Positions 28,411 to 40,700 of a DNA stretch of 64,000 nt are shown here, one piece after another. The position numbers and the translations under genes are program-made. Every line of letters starts with the position of its first letter. Position 1 is the first letter of the stretch. The stretch comes from Tubiluchus corallicola (lineage: Eukaryota; Priapulida; Priapulimorpha; Priapulimorphida; Tubiluchidae), in the NCBI GenBank assembly GCA_030141605.1, contig JAQGDQ010000038.1:682001-746000 (forward strand), read 5' to 3'. Below the pieces are notes generated by a model. The model made no database searches, was not told the origin of the DNA, and worked only from the letters and a program-made list of their open reading frames with translations.

Positions 28411-30074
28411 ATAATCAATGCTGCGAAAAAAGGAAAATTGCAAAAAAAGTATTGTAACTAAGCTATTTAACGAGATGGTCACACTGTTAATGAATACTTG
28501 GATTGTCATCTTTCAGTAGTTAACAGTCTTGTAAGCTGCTAAATAATAAAAGTGTCCATCCAGTCTCCATCGTGTTCAAGTTTTTCTATTGTTATTGTGA
28601 TCTTTTTGTTGAGACAAGTCGAAGATTTCTCTTCACTGTGCAGAAAAATGCAATGTGTTGCAGTATTGTAACCATATAAACCACTCATCTGCTCTGTCAA
28701 AGTGTCTGTAAGATGAGATAACTGAACCATGGTGCTGTTACTCTGAATGAAACATTGGTGTTGCTGAATACTGCTAGAATTTTTCATTAGCCTAATTGGT
28801 GTCCAAGAGAGATTCCGGTTGTAATAACAAAAACATTTTTACAAAATTAATTGGTAGTACAGTATACTGCTATCATCAGTGTTGCTAAGATTATTTTTGG
28901 CCTAACAAAAACTAGTGTCCAGATTTAACAGTCAAAATATTTTTACGAAATATGTGCTTGCATGCATCACAGTTCTTGACAAATTATTAATGTTACAATC
29001 AAATTTAGGGTGTTTCTAGACGTGCGAAATGACTTAGTTCTGGATGATGCTTATACAAGCTAGCTTATGGTCGGCGGCAACAACTAACAAAAATAATGTT
29101 GAATTTCACATTTCCTTATTCTTCCGCCCCGACGTTCTTTCTTCCTAGGGCTTTGAGTTTATCTACTAATTATGTGCAGTTGGCTTTAAAATGCTGGCAC
29201 TCTTCAAGTGGAGATAGGAGCCAAACTGTAAAAGTCAGGTCAACTGTCTGGGTGAAATTGTCAAGGGCAGTGGAACAGTTTGCATCACCTCTAGCCTTTT
29301 TGTGTATAATTCATGTGTTACAAGTATTTGGGTATAATAGGGTTAGACGTAGACGTTGTTTTAAACAGCTTAACGTTTTTCAATGTGTAAAATGGGATTT
29401 GATTTTGTCGTATCAGGGTTAATATAAACAAGGAAAGGTAAGGTGTGTTCCAAAAAAAACGTGACATTTGGACATCAATAAAATTTCATGTTGTGTCTAA
29501 TTTTTTATTTTCGTTTATAAAACTTAACGAATCATTAATTTTGGTAATTTACAGTATTTTTTAAGATTCATCACTTTACTAAATTAAATTGATCAATTTC
29601 TTATTTTTCAGTATTTCGTGTACGTGTAGTTTCTAAATGAACGAAGCAGAAGACAGTTTAGATCAGCATTTTATTAAAATATGACTGAACTTTGATTCAA
29701 AAATATCTAGCCTATCATAAAAACGGGTACAGTAATAAAAAATCTATGCACACCAAAACAGCTAGTGCATCATTCATTACAGCATTTTGCGAGTAGCGGA
29801 ATGCTCCATGTAAAGCAAGTTAAGCCATAGGAAATTTTGGCACTCACCATAGGTTGTTATGAGTCGCTGGTTGTAAAAAGTTTTATGACAGTTATCAAAC
29901 CTCTGGCTTTAGCACACCTTTGATTTTCCCAACGTGACAATATACAGATGGACGAACGTCGATAAACAGCGAAGCTCTACCTCCTGATCCAGGCACTCAG
30001 CACTCCTGCAGTTGCTCTATTATATCAAAAGCTACTTGCAGACAGACGTGGAGAATGATTTGAAATACATAAAG

Positions 30075-30520
30075 CAAGAGAAAACCATACGAGATTTCTG
30101 CGACTAAAATTTGTTTTGCTGTAAAACAGAGACGTTATATTGGTGAATTACTGTTTGAGTATGCAGACTATAGTGCCCTAAGAGGTTAGAAAGAGTCAAA
30201 TCTATAAGTTTCTCGAATATGAGACTCCACGTCTTAGAGTTCAACGTCTAGAGTGTATAGTTATTATTTTCTTTATTAACCCTACAAGATTTCTCTGCAA
30301 TTAAAATCTTTCTAGCAGTAAAATGGAACCATTATAATGGCGAAATATTGTGCTTGAGTATGCAGAGGTATGGTGTCTGGGATGATTAGAAAGAGTAAAA
30401 TCAATGCTTCTCCGGGCCAAAAAAATTGAGCAAACCTGTCGCTGGATAGCAAATCTCTCCCAGCTTGGAAGACAATATGAGCTGAGCGAACCCTTTTCCG
30501 ATTAATAAAGACCCTATTTG
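30075..30520 (+). repeat. Dispersed repeat family, two adjacent copies
   Basis: Copies at about 30075-30245 and 30255-30520 share an ordered series of motifs: ACAAGATTTCTGC, AACTAAAATTTG, CAGTAAAACAGAACC or variants, TGGTGAAATATTGT, ATGCAGA, TAGTGCC, GGTTAGAAAGAGTCA and TTTCTC. A third copy sits at 49385-49665. Divergence is roughly a quarter of positions by eye. No coding capacity or terminal structure was seen, so the class is unknown. Confidence 0.7.
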
Positions 30521-30963
30521 TTTTTCAATAATTGGCTTCATTTTTTGTTTGAATTTTTATGCTGATAGATACAAGAGACTGTACGTAGTACTTTTCAGCG
30601 TCAGTGTTTGTTAAGATTGAACTTCCAGTATTTAACAGATTCATCTTCATGAACTTTATCTTGGGGTATTTAATTGTTGTTTGAACCCACACTGCGTACA
30701 TAAGTCTTAGACTGATTACGCACACGTTTAATTTATACCAAGGCACTGCGAATTAATTCTATTGCGCATGTAATTAAAAAGCATTATTTCACAACAAATT
30801 TAAATATATGGGGATTGATATTAAAATACTATGAACGCCCAGCATTTTGGTCGTAGGATTATTATAGGAACGCCTAATTTTGCGCGCATATTTTTGAGTG
30901 AAATGAGTCCTTTTGCGTCATTTGGCTTACCGTGTAATCCGTGTAAATATATAACAGTGACAG

Positions 30964-31116
30964 CCTAGGCAGCACGACAAAATTGTGGACTTGCCATAAT
31001 ATTGTACCTATATTTTTTCCATAATTATTGCGATGTTTTGACAATATGGAAAAAATACATGTATTGCCAAAAAGTATTGGTAAAATATTATGGCAATATT
31101 TTTCGAGTTGCCTAGG
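30964..31116. repeat. Nested palindrome of about 150 bp
   Basis: Three nested pairs of perfect arms share one centre: CCTAGGCA/TGCCTAGG (30964-30971 and 31109-31116), TTGCCATAATATT/AATATTATGGCAA (30991-31003 and 31084-31096) and TATTTTTTCCATA/TATGGAAAAAATA (31011-31023 and 31045-31057). The transcript would fold as one long hairpin with small internal loops and a terminal loop of about 21 nt. It could be a foldback MITE or a hairpin precursor. Confidence 0.8.
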
Positions 31117-32468
31117 AAATTTTCTGAAATAATTGCTACAAAACGTGCATGCGCCACGTATTTGTGTTTGTTTTTCCAGTTTGCCTGCATAGATTTTATA
31201 TTGTAGCCACCACATATTTGTGGACGTACTGGGCCACGCGTTTCCCTTAACACAACAAACTTTAGTTACATCAAATTTAGCAGCTTGATAGCAGGATGAG
31301 CGATTAAGCATAAATTAGTACATTTGGTGTACTAACCAAATACATGTAATGGTGTTCAAGCTAAATGTATCTAAAGTTAGCATGAGTGTGTATATAAGTT
31401 GCATAAATCAAACTGAAATTGCCCCTCATCTCGTTTGAACTGCTGCGCTAATGATTACTGGGTTAGGCATTGCCAGTCTTTGATTAAGAGATTTATACAA
31501 GTTTACTAAAAAGTAATCAGAGCATTCGTGTTGGTAACACACTCGTAACTAGCTGTAAGCAAAGATATAAATTACTTCATCTTGTCAAAAAAGCAGCTAT
31601 GGGACGGCTGCCCTGAACCAGCCTTGACTTGAGCTAGGCCACGTAGGCCTGAGACATTGTTACATTACTCGATCACGCAAGACCTTTCTGTGTTGAGCTT
31701 CAAATCACACTGCTTATAGTTAAACTTCTACAGGCCTTGTCGTCCATTGCCTGATTAGTGGTACCTCACAACTTTTAATTTAAATCGCAAAGTTTTTTTA
31801 GGAAATGACTGTTGCTTTCGTGGCACAATCGTTTAATTAAAACACCAAACTATAACTCACGATAGTCAGTTAGCGCATGTAAAAACAATGCGCAAACCTT
31901 GCATTTCCCAAGAAACAGCGCTCACTGAATATGGTACTTAAAAGTGAATGCTGTCGTGGAGAAACTTCTTTTGTGTGCGGTATTACAACCAGCGCGTCAA
32001 CTACGACGGGGCAGCACCCGGTCGTGAAGATAGTCGCTTGTGCTTCGCATGCTGCATCACTACGCGAAAGAGAAGGTCTAGTGCGCTTGTGCGTTTTGTC
32101 CTTGTCTTGCACGTATGTTCTTGTTATGTGAATGAAATTTATTAGCGTTTTACTTAGGCGGTAAACTAAATATCGTGGAGAAACTGCTGACTTATATAGT
32201 GGTTGAAGTATTATACGGCGTCTACATATGCAGTGAATACTGGGTTAAGCCGTCCGGACGCCCAGAATTACCTATGCGATTTACTCGGTACTACTAGTGA
32301 TTTCAAAAAATTAGTTTTTGTGGGCAAAATAACGATATCTAAACGAGGATGGAAATTAAAAGTTTTTGCTTCATCTCGTTTCTTTTTCTTGAGTGATGTT
32401 TGTTGCAATTTTATTGTTTTATATCTACGTAGAATGTATTTTTATAAGCTTATGTGGGAATTTTATGC

Positions 32469-33926
32469 GGGCGCTATTGCACTTTCGCACCTCCTACTTT
32501 TTTCTGCTTTATTACTCGTTTCTAGGCTCGTAGGTCATCGTTGAATGTTTCCGATAATCTCGTGATAATTTAGTCATATATCTAATGTATAATTACGTAC
32601 GTAGTAAATTAGTAACTAGTATTCACAGTTGTACACTATACAGTTCGGATCGCCATTATGTTTGTGTAGAGTAACGTGACGAATTTCGTACAGTATTGGT
32701 TTATGCATTATCAGAGCCTAACTTAAAATAATTTCATTGTATACTGTATGGGTCCTGGGGGGGGGGGTAGTGGAAAACAAATAAAAAATTCTTTTTGTTG
32801 TTGTTTCTGTCCACAAAAAGTATTACATTTTGCATAATTTTTTATTTTAGCATTGTTGTAAATGAAGTATAATTATTTGCAGTACTGCCAAATAAATACT
32901 CCCTCCGTATGCTCACAACCCCCGCCTACTGTCTTTTTTACTGTATACTTAAAACAATGGCTTACTCATTAGTTTTAGGGGTTTGTGTAGTCACAAAATA
33001 TTATCGTTAAATTGCTTTTTTGTCGCTTACTGCATATGAATACATTTGATGGCAGCTTTCTAATTGGAATTCACCTAAAAAACCACCCCTCAGGATGTCA
33101 GGACATTTGAAAACACTGAACACCTGCATACTTGTAGTTCCATATGCAATAAATAATTTTAAACTTTCCAAAAGAAAAATATGATTCCTGAAGAATTGAA
33201 GAAAAATAAGGAAAAGAACAAAAAGAAGAAGAATAACAACAGACAGACAGAGACAACAATTAAGGAGAAGAAGAACATGAACAAAAAAGAACAAGAAAAA
33301 TAAAAAGAAGAACAAGAACAGCAGCAGCAGATAGATAAAGAAACAGAACGACAATAACCACAAGAATAGGAACAAGAAAAAGAAGAAGAAAATTACGACC
33401 AATGATAGTGATGATGGTAACGGTTTGGTGGTTTGATAGGTAGTTATGATGTCGCTTAGTAAGATTAATAAAAAATAGCTGGAAAATACAATAAAAATAA
33501 ACATACATATTTTTAATATTGAGAGCAATTTATTTTTGCGTTACAAGTTGACTAACAACTTAACATACATGAAAAACATGTTTGTAGGCCTGTAATTAAT
33601 TATTATAATAATACGACACAAACACCCGTGGGTGCAACTCATAATAATCATAAATTATGTAACGATACTAAAAATACAGGTTAAGGGCCACATACGTCAC
33701 TGCGTGATAGCAACTGTGCATTAATGTGTAAACACATTTATTCACATGGAGCTTCTTGGGTGTGGCGGCGGTAAGTAATGAATAACTTTAATTTGGAATA
33801 GCAATGCCTAAAAACCTATAATACTATGGGAATATCATATATATTATGCCTGTTGGTCTGCTTTATGGCCTACAGGCGTGAAAACAAACAAGAAAAAAGT
33901 AGGAGGTGCAAAAGTGTAATAGCGCC
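32469..33926. mobile_element. Mutator-like (MULE) nonautonomous element
   Basis: The 1458-bp element has long terminal inverted repeats: GGGCGCTATTGCACTTTCGC... at the left against a right end whose complement reads GGCGCTATTACACTTTTGC.... Both continue through CACCTCCTACTTTTTTCT, and weaker similarity reaches about 70 bp inward. It is flanked by a perfect 8-bp duplication TTTTATGC (32461-32468 and 33927-33934). Long terminal repeats with 8-9-bp duplications fit Mutator-like elements, though other 8-bp-duplicating superfamilies are possible. The interior is a G11 run (32757-32767) and A-rich low complexity (33170-33400), with no transposase. Confidence 0.75.
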
Positions 33927-34428
33927 TTTTATGCGTAATACTATGTAAATAGTTTCGTAAGTCGTTGAATAAATTTATTTACTTACTATTGTTTTAATAT
34001 ACCCTTTTATCAGTCCTACATTATTGATATAGGATGATATAGACCCTAGAAATCTAGAAAAACTAATCGCTCTCTGTATCTATCAGTTTTTTAGGGTGCG
34101 AAGTAGGCCACTAACCAGTGTAGGGCAGTTGCGCTAAAGCGTATGCATAAAATTTTGTGGAAAACCAGTGCTATACATGAGCAGCCTAAGTAGCCCACTG
34201 GTGATTTCTTTCACTCTTTTAACTTTACGTTGAGAATTATGTCAAATTTTTAAAAATTCTGTGCATGTTTCTTCATATTGAATAAAAATTGGGCTTGTTG
34301 GCTGAGTTGCCATCAGTTTGGTATTGTGAAAACTTGCTTAGACAAGTGTTTAATTCACGCCAGCATGCAGTACATGAAAATGAATGCAGTGCGATATACA
34401 GTGACTTCTTTTTCTATAGGTACAAACT

Positions 34429-34726
34429 ATGGCTGGATATGTAAATCGCTCTTTGTCTCTTGTTGATGCGCAGACTTTGAGCAAACCAAGCAACGGATCA
34501 TATGAGAAACGGAAAATGGCCGAAGAGACACAGGAAGTGGCAACGTCGCCTTTAAAGATATTTGTGAAAGCAAAGAAGAAAATAAATGATATATTCCATG
34601 AGATAGAAATATATACCGGAGAAAGTGCAAAATTCTTAGAAGGTACCCTATGTATTATATGTACATATCTATGTATGTGTTTGTATCTATATGTATATCT
34701 ATATTTATATGTATCTATATATACAT

Positions 34727-34766
<40 letters not shown>

Positions 34767-37700
34767 GTGTGTGTTTAACAAAACAACAAGAAATTATGTA
34801 AATTTTGACACGACTAGGTTTATATAAAAGGAGACTATTTCGGGTTTGGTGATGGGATGTCCTTAAGTAATGGCCTATTCGCAGCTTCGATTATTTGTTA
34901 TTATTCGTATTGTAAAATACTATTTAATTATCCCATGCCACCTGCTCACTTATAGATTCTTTAAACTTTTCAGTAAGCCAACATCATTGTCCCATTATAA
35001 CCAGTCTGCCATCATTGCTGCCGTATAGCAGGAAAACAATCATTCCACTATCAGCTCACTGCCCTGGATAATAAAACTAATTCACTAGTAAGTCGGGTAT
35101 GTCCATGTGGCATCAAGGAGCTCAGAACTTTGTGTGGGAACATTTTGATAAAGCTCATTGAAACACTGCAAAATGTTCGTTATGAAAAAGCTAATTATCA
35201 AAAAGCAACATGCTATATGTTAAATTCCATACAGTTAATTTTCAAACCAAACATGCTGTAATAGTGCAGTAATAACATTACAATTCAGTCTAGACAAGAG
35301 CATGGGTGCAGGTACATGTATGTTTCCAGAGCAACAGGGGTCAAGACTCAACCCGCTCAACAATTGCGTGGGTGTGCGTAAATTTATCATTCCAACTCTA
35401 CAACTAACATATACAGTGATGTAATAACTGCTGCACTGTATTTCTGTTTCTACGTGTTGTTTCCACATTATCTGTTTCCACATGCTGAGCATGGAAGGAA
35501 AATATCCCAAGGTCAAATATTCGATTAATAAATTATTTGAAATTCCCTGGGCACTCTTAGCTTCGAGAGAATAAGCAGAAAAAATAATTGCTACTAGTCT
35601 GGTATGCTAATTTAGTCAGTACATTGTTTTTTTAAATTAGCAAGCTTTTGTCAATGCTGCTCTTATGTTAAAATGATCTGTTAACTCATGCTGTTTCCTG
35701 TTTCTTGCTGCTCATTTAGAAATTGAAGCTCAAGGTAAGAGGATCAGTGTTAGAGAACGTAATTTTATTATTAGCTATAACAATATGACTTATTACAATA
35801 TTACAAGCCTTTATTAGACTAATATACTTATGTTTTATTAAATTATGTACTTTTCATTGATGTGTATTTATAGTTCTTTTGCGATATTCCAACATTTTTC
35901 AGGCCATTTAAAAAGTAGATGTTGCAGCTTTCTGTCATAGTGTAATATCATATGGTTCTGAAATTCTGAGACTTCTCATATACAGCTGACCAAATTCGTT
36001 CAAGTTGAACAATTCATATAATGCTTTGCAGTATACAACTCTTAAAGAGTTCAACAAAAGAGCTGTTAGAGCTCTTTTTTATGTTTGCGTACATGTAGAC
36101 ATGTGGCTTCTTTCAAGGTGTACAAGATGCTAGAATTGTAACAGAGGACGAAAACACTGTAGTGAAGAATTTTCTCCAAAAAATAAATGGAATCACAGAA
36201 GTGATTGGAAGAAAGCAGATGAAAGTAGCCTTTTTTGGACGGTAAATGTTTGTTTTTTCAACGTAATAGTCACTGAGTAGTTTAGAAAAACATTGCAAAT
36301 TAAGGTGGATTTTTGCAGGATTTACTTTTTTGAAAAATGAACATACATAACATACACATGACATTAATAGTTTTGTCTGGGACCAACTAATAGCTCAAAT
36401 AAAATAGCTGTTACTAATGCCAGATGTCTCCAAAATTTATTTTAAAATTAGTAATATCTTTGTGTACTGTGTAGTTAGAATATAGCTATTTTGTGCTATG
36501 GTTGGTAATAGTAAGAGTCACTTATTGATGTTGAGGCTTCCTAAATCAAGCAACGATAAGAAAATATTTGGTAAATTAGAAATTGATTCTCAAGGTAAGA
36601 AAATCATTGTTAGAAAACTTTGTAGTATTCCATAATTAGCTATACCAGTAATCAGTATGACTTTTTACGTTATTGCAACAAAATTGTGGTTTTGTAATAA
36701 TGTCACATGCTAGGTGGCACAAACACCAAGGAAACCGTATAAGACATTGTTTTACTTCCACATTTGTGGTAGCCCAACATAATAATTTTATAAAGTTTAG
36801 AATTATTATAAAAATATTTTCAAGGACGCTGCAACTAAGACATGAGCCACTGATAAATGTTGTTAATATTTCCCATATTTTTTTCTAGGACCAGTAATGG
36901 CAAAAGTACGGTTGTTAATGCAATGCTAAAAGAGAAACTGCTACCCAGTGGAATCGGACACACCACAAATTGTTTTCTACAAGTAGAGGGGTCTGATGGG
37001 GGTGAGGCATATCTACTCATAGGGGACAGTGAGGAAAGGCAACCGGTAGAGGTGAGAACATTTAATAATATACGTGCGTAATCGGTAAAGTTACATTCGC
37101 TGTTTATGTGCGTTACGGCACAGTTACATGATTGATACAAATTCTACTAATTCTACAGAAATTATTAGAAGCAGTGGATACCTTGTGTGAAATTGATTTT
37201 TTGAGCCGATTTTCTGTTTTATTCGTTTACCACAAATTGAACATCACACCCGAAATATGAAATTGGTTGTTGTTATTTGGTGTAGGTGGTGGGATGGGGT
37301 TTTGTATTTTATTTTCATTGCTCTTCTGTGAATCTGGCTGGCAACTCTCATGGGTTAGAATTAAGATTTTATGACTTATGAAGCTTAACTGCACCAAATA
37401 CCACATTTTAAGTGCCAGTCATTGCAATTTGCTATTCAGACTGTTTTGTTATGTTAGCTGTGTTTTGTTATAATTTTTGTCTATAATTTGTTTTGTTATC
37501 TGTGATTATAAAAATGTTTATTATAAATTTTTGCTCAAATCTCTTGACTCGGTGTAGAGCAAAGAGCCTTTGAAAATGGTTGAAACATTTTTCTGGTAAC
37601 GCTTTCAATTTCTTTAAGCAAACGGAAAGTTGAAGGTGTGCTTTCTTGTGAATGCTCCGAAAACTGGTTTGCACACCCCGAGGCTGTTAATGATAGCATT

Positions 37701-40700
37701 TTGATCTTGGCAGATCATGTTTTGTGACTACTAATTTTAACTCTTGTATGGGTCACATTAACCATAATTCTTTTGCATTTCTTATCTGCGCACATTCATG
37801 ACTTGATAAGTTTGTAATTTAGAATCAGTATGTATACAGAGTGGCCCTCAAATGTGCACTGCAACATGAGTTTCGTGATACACATGGCTTAATAGAACTC
37901 ACATATTTTATGAAGTGTACAAGCCATTCTTAATGTGGCAGTCTGTCAGTAACAAACTCGTTTAAAACTACAGCACTTGGTAAAGGTGTCAGTCACTTTG
38001 ATCTTTGATCTTTTAATGGAAAAAGCAATGTATTTCCAGGCATTGCCGATCCCTGTGTAAAATTTACGCGCGCGCGCACACATGCACGCACACACACACA
38101 CACACACACACAATATCATATTGAAGAGTGAGTTAGCCACTTGAGCTCTTCCTTGTACTGTTTTAAAATAACGCCTATTAAAACACTATGTTCTCTTTAC
38201 GAAATATCGTAATTTTTATAACATAAGGTGCTTTTGTTGATCGTGTTTGTACATCATCTGTGTAAGCTCTCATAACTCCTGTTATGTGTCTTCTTGTACT
38301 GCTGTGCTTGCTCTTATCATTCCTGTGTTGCGTGTTAATAATCTTAAATATGCTTTTTTGTAATTATGCATGCTATCCTCATGTTATTTGTCGTTTCACA
38401 AATGTTCTTAATAAATATCCTTATTATCACAGCTGTTGCTGATTTTGGAGAATGCTTTGTTTATGATCTATTTTAAATTATTATTTTTTGGTCATTTGTG
38501 CATGTTTTGGATTTACTAAAATTTGTAATCAGATTTTACGTGGCCTATCTTTCATTTATAATTACAGTCTGTTGGTCACCTTGCACATGCTCTACACACA
38601 TCAGAAATGGGTGGCCAGGGTTTGGTGAAAATACGCTGGCCCAAAGAAAGTTGCGCCTTACTCAAAGATGATGTGATTCTTGTGGACAGGTAAGTAGCTG
38701 GCACTTTTGAAGTCAGAGATCTTTCTGTGTTCAGATAAATTACACCAAACATCACTGTAGAGACAAGCATTTAATTAATTTTTATTTCGAAACATTTTGA
38801 ACCAGAATGCCCATGTTTCTGGCTCCAGATTAGTCAAAATAAAAGATTAACCAAGTTAGTTAAAATTGCCCTAGTGTGAGCAACATATCACTGGAATGTT
38901 GAATTTGGTTGGCTAGTTGTTAGGGATGAACTTTGGACTGCGTTGACCATTCGGAAATGCAGTAGCCAAGTGGTTAAGTCATTTGCACCATTTGCAGAAG
39001 GTCCCTAGTTCAAATCCAGGCTGCTGCATCCTGGTTTTTTTCACATTTCTTTGAAGTTTGTTATCAAAATTTAATTCCGTATAGGAATGTAATAATATCT
39101 TGATATTACGATTATAACAATTAATTTACACTAAGTTTGAGTTTTGGTACATCTTATATTTCAACTCTTTAATATATTGCTTTGTTTATAGCCCTGGAAT
39201 TGATGTGTCTCCAAACTTGGACAAATGGATTGATGAGCATTGCTTAGATGCTGATGTTTTTATTCTTGTAGCCAATGCAGAGTCAACACTTATGCAAACG
39301 GTAATTTACTTTGAGTAAACAACTATTGAAAGCACAATTTTAGAAAGTTTTTATTAACTCTCAAGAATTTGCATGCAGTGTCATTTTAATTTGGAGAAGT
39401 AGTCTTAAAGGTCGAATATCAAAGTAAAAACTTAAATTTAACACTAATTTTATTAAATTTTGTGGCTTGCTTCCTGGTGAAATCGTGGGTCAAAGTTGCA
39501 TTTCCCCCCCAAAACGTTTTGTTCGGTTTTCTCGTGAAACTTCGGAAAATCGCAGATTAAACAAAGGTGCTAGCAACGGCTTCCTTTGGTAAAGCGTCTT
39601 TTCGGTGACACCTGGATTTGTAAACAATGCTACGCAGTGAAATGGGACACATGGGAAGCAAATGCAAATGCTCCCACAACTGAGGACTGAGATTTCGGTG
39701 GCATCACCTAACATGTAAAATGCATGTATCAGAAGTTCTTAGTTAGAACATTTTATTTCTGTAAAGTTCACCATGAAAGTGCAAGTTTTAGTGCAACGTC
39801 TTTCTTGTATTAATGAGAGTGCAGTGGCAGTTTACTTTGCCATAATTAATTATATATGTAATTCGATGGAATAGAACCATGTTAAGTATTTTTTAATCAA
39901 AACTTGACCAAAGGGAAGAACATACAAAAAAGTCGGGACTCAGCGTCAATTTAAAACAGGTCTTTTCTAATCCAATATTCGTCTTATAATTTACTTTGTC
40001 GTGTTACAGGAGAAGAATTTCTTTCATAAAGTTAGTGAAAGGCTTTCAAAACCAAATATCTTCATTCTCAACAATCGCTGGGACGCTTCAGCTTCTGAAC
40101 CGGAAATGATGGGAAAGGTAATAAACTGTCACGTGTTATAATACGTAGTAGATTGTTTCCTCTTAATTATTAGTTGTTTGGACGGTAAATGACAAATCCA
40201 TTAAATGAGTCCTTGACGCTAATTTTGATAAACAATGTTATATTAATTACATTGGCAGAATTTTTAACCAATTACACTGCATCTCTTGTACTAGTTATCT
40301 TTCTGTGAAATTGATTTTATTTTTGTCCTTGAGCTGGAAAACAACTTACACTCTGTAATGTAATGTTGCTTACATGGTGTTACCTTAATGACTTTTTTCA
40401 GTATTCTACAGCTTTGTTTTACAGCAACACCAGTTATTTCAAAATTTTAATTTGAATTTCATATGCGAAAGTAGGTTGTAATAATCACATACTTATGCTC
40501 AACAATATTAAGATTACTTGCAAATGCGTCTTCTGAAGTGGCTTTAATTATTATGGATATTTACTCAGAAATTCTGATGCCAGTTCAAATTATGAATTGT
40601 TAAGCATTAGAGTAATACATTTGTGTTATTTTTTTAAATTGAAATAGTAAGTCTAGGTCAACCATGCTTTTGAAAACTCATTTCAAATGACATGAAATTA

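Larger units (their letters stand above)
27257..34419. other. Gene-poor region between RPS2 and mitofusin
   Basis: There is no supportable protein gene here. Successive contents are a GC-rich hairpin array (27430-27615), an A-rich stretch (27780-28100), a two-copy repeat (28150-28410), a dispersed repeat (30075-30520), a nested palindrome (30964-31116) and a Mutator-like element (32469-33926). The 5' noncoding exon of the mitofusin gene must lie somewhere in here, because its first coding exon begins 9 nt after an acceptor. I could not place it. Plus-strand frames at 29096-29422 and 32203-32544 have no recognisable motifs. Confidence 0.5.

Noticed and set aside
28099-28509. Minus-strand frame of 136 residues
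   Set aside because: It covers the two-copy repeat, but the copies fall in different frames, so it cannot represent a maintained protein.
29096-29422. Plus-strand frame of 108 residues
   Set aside because: No recognisable domain, codon bias or splice context; compatible with chance.
31870-32544. Open frames on both strands in a GC-richer patch
   Set aside because: No motif, family pattern or splice chain was found. It may contain the mitofusin promoter, but nothing pins it down.
33007-33528. Minus-strand frame of 173 residues that looks like a membrane protein
   Set aside because: It is a Phe/Leu-rich reading of A-rich low-complexity DNA inside the Mutator-like element, with no start context or splice signals.
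38957-39038. Functional tRNA gene
   Set aside because: The D stem, U33 and acceptor register do not fit, so it was kept only as a tRNA-like repeat.
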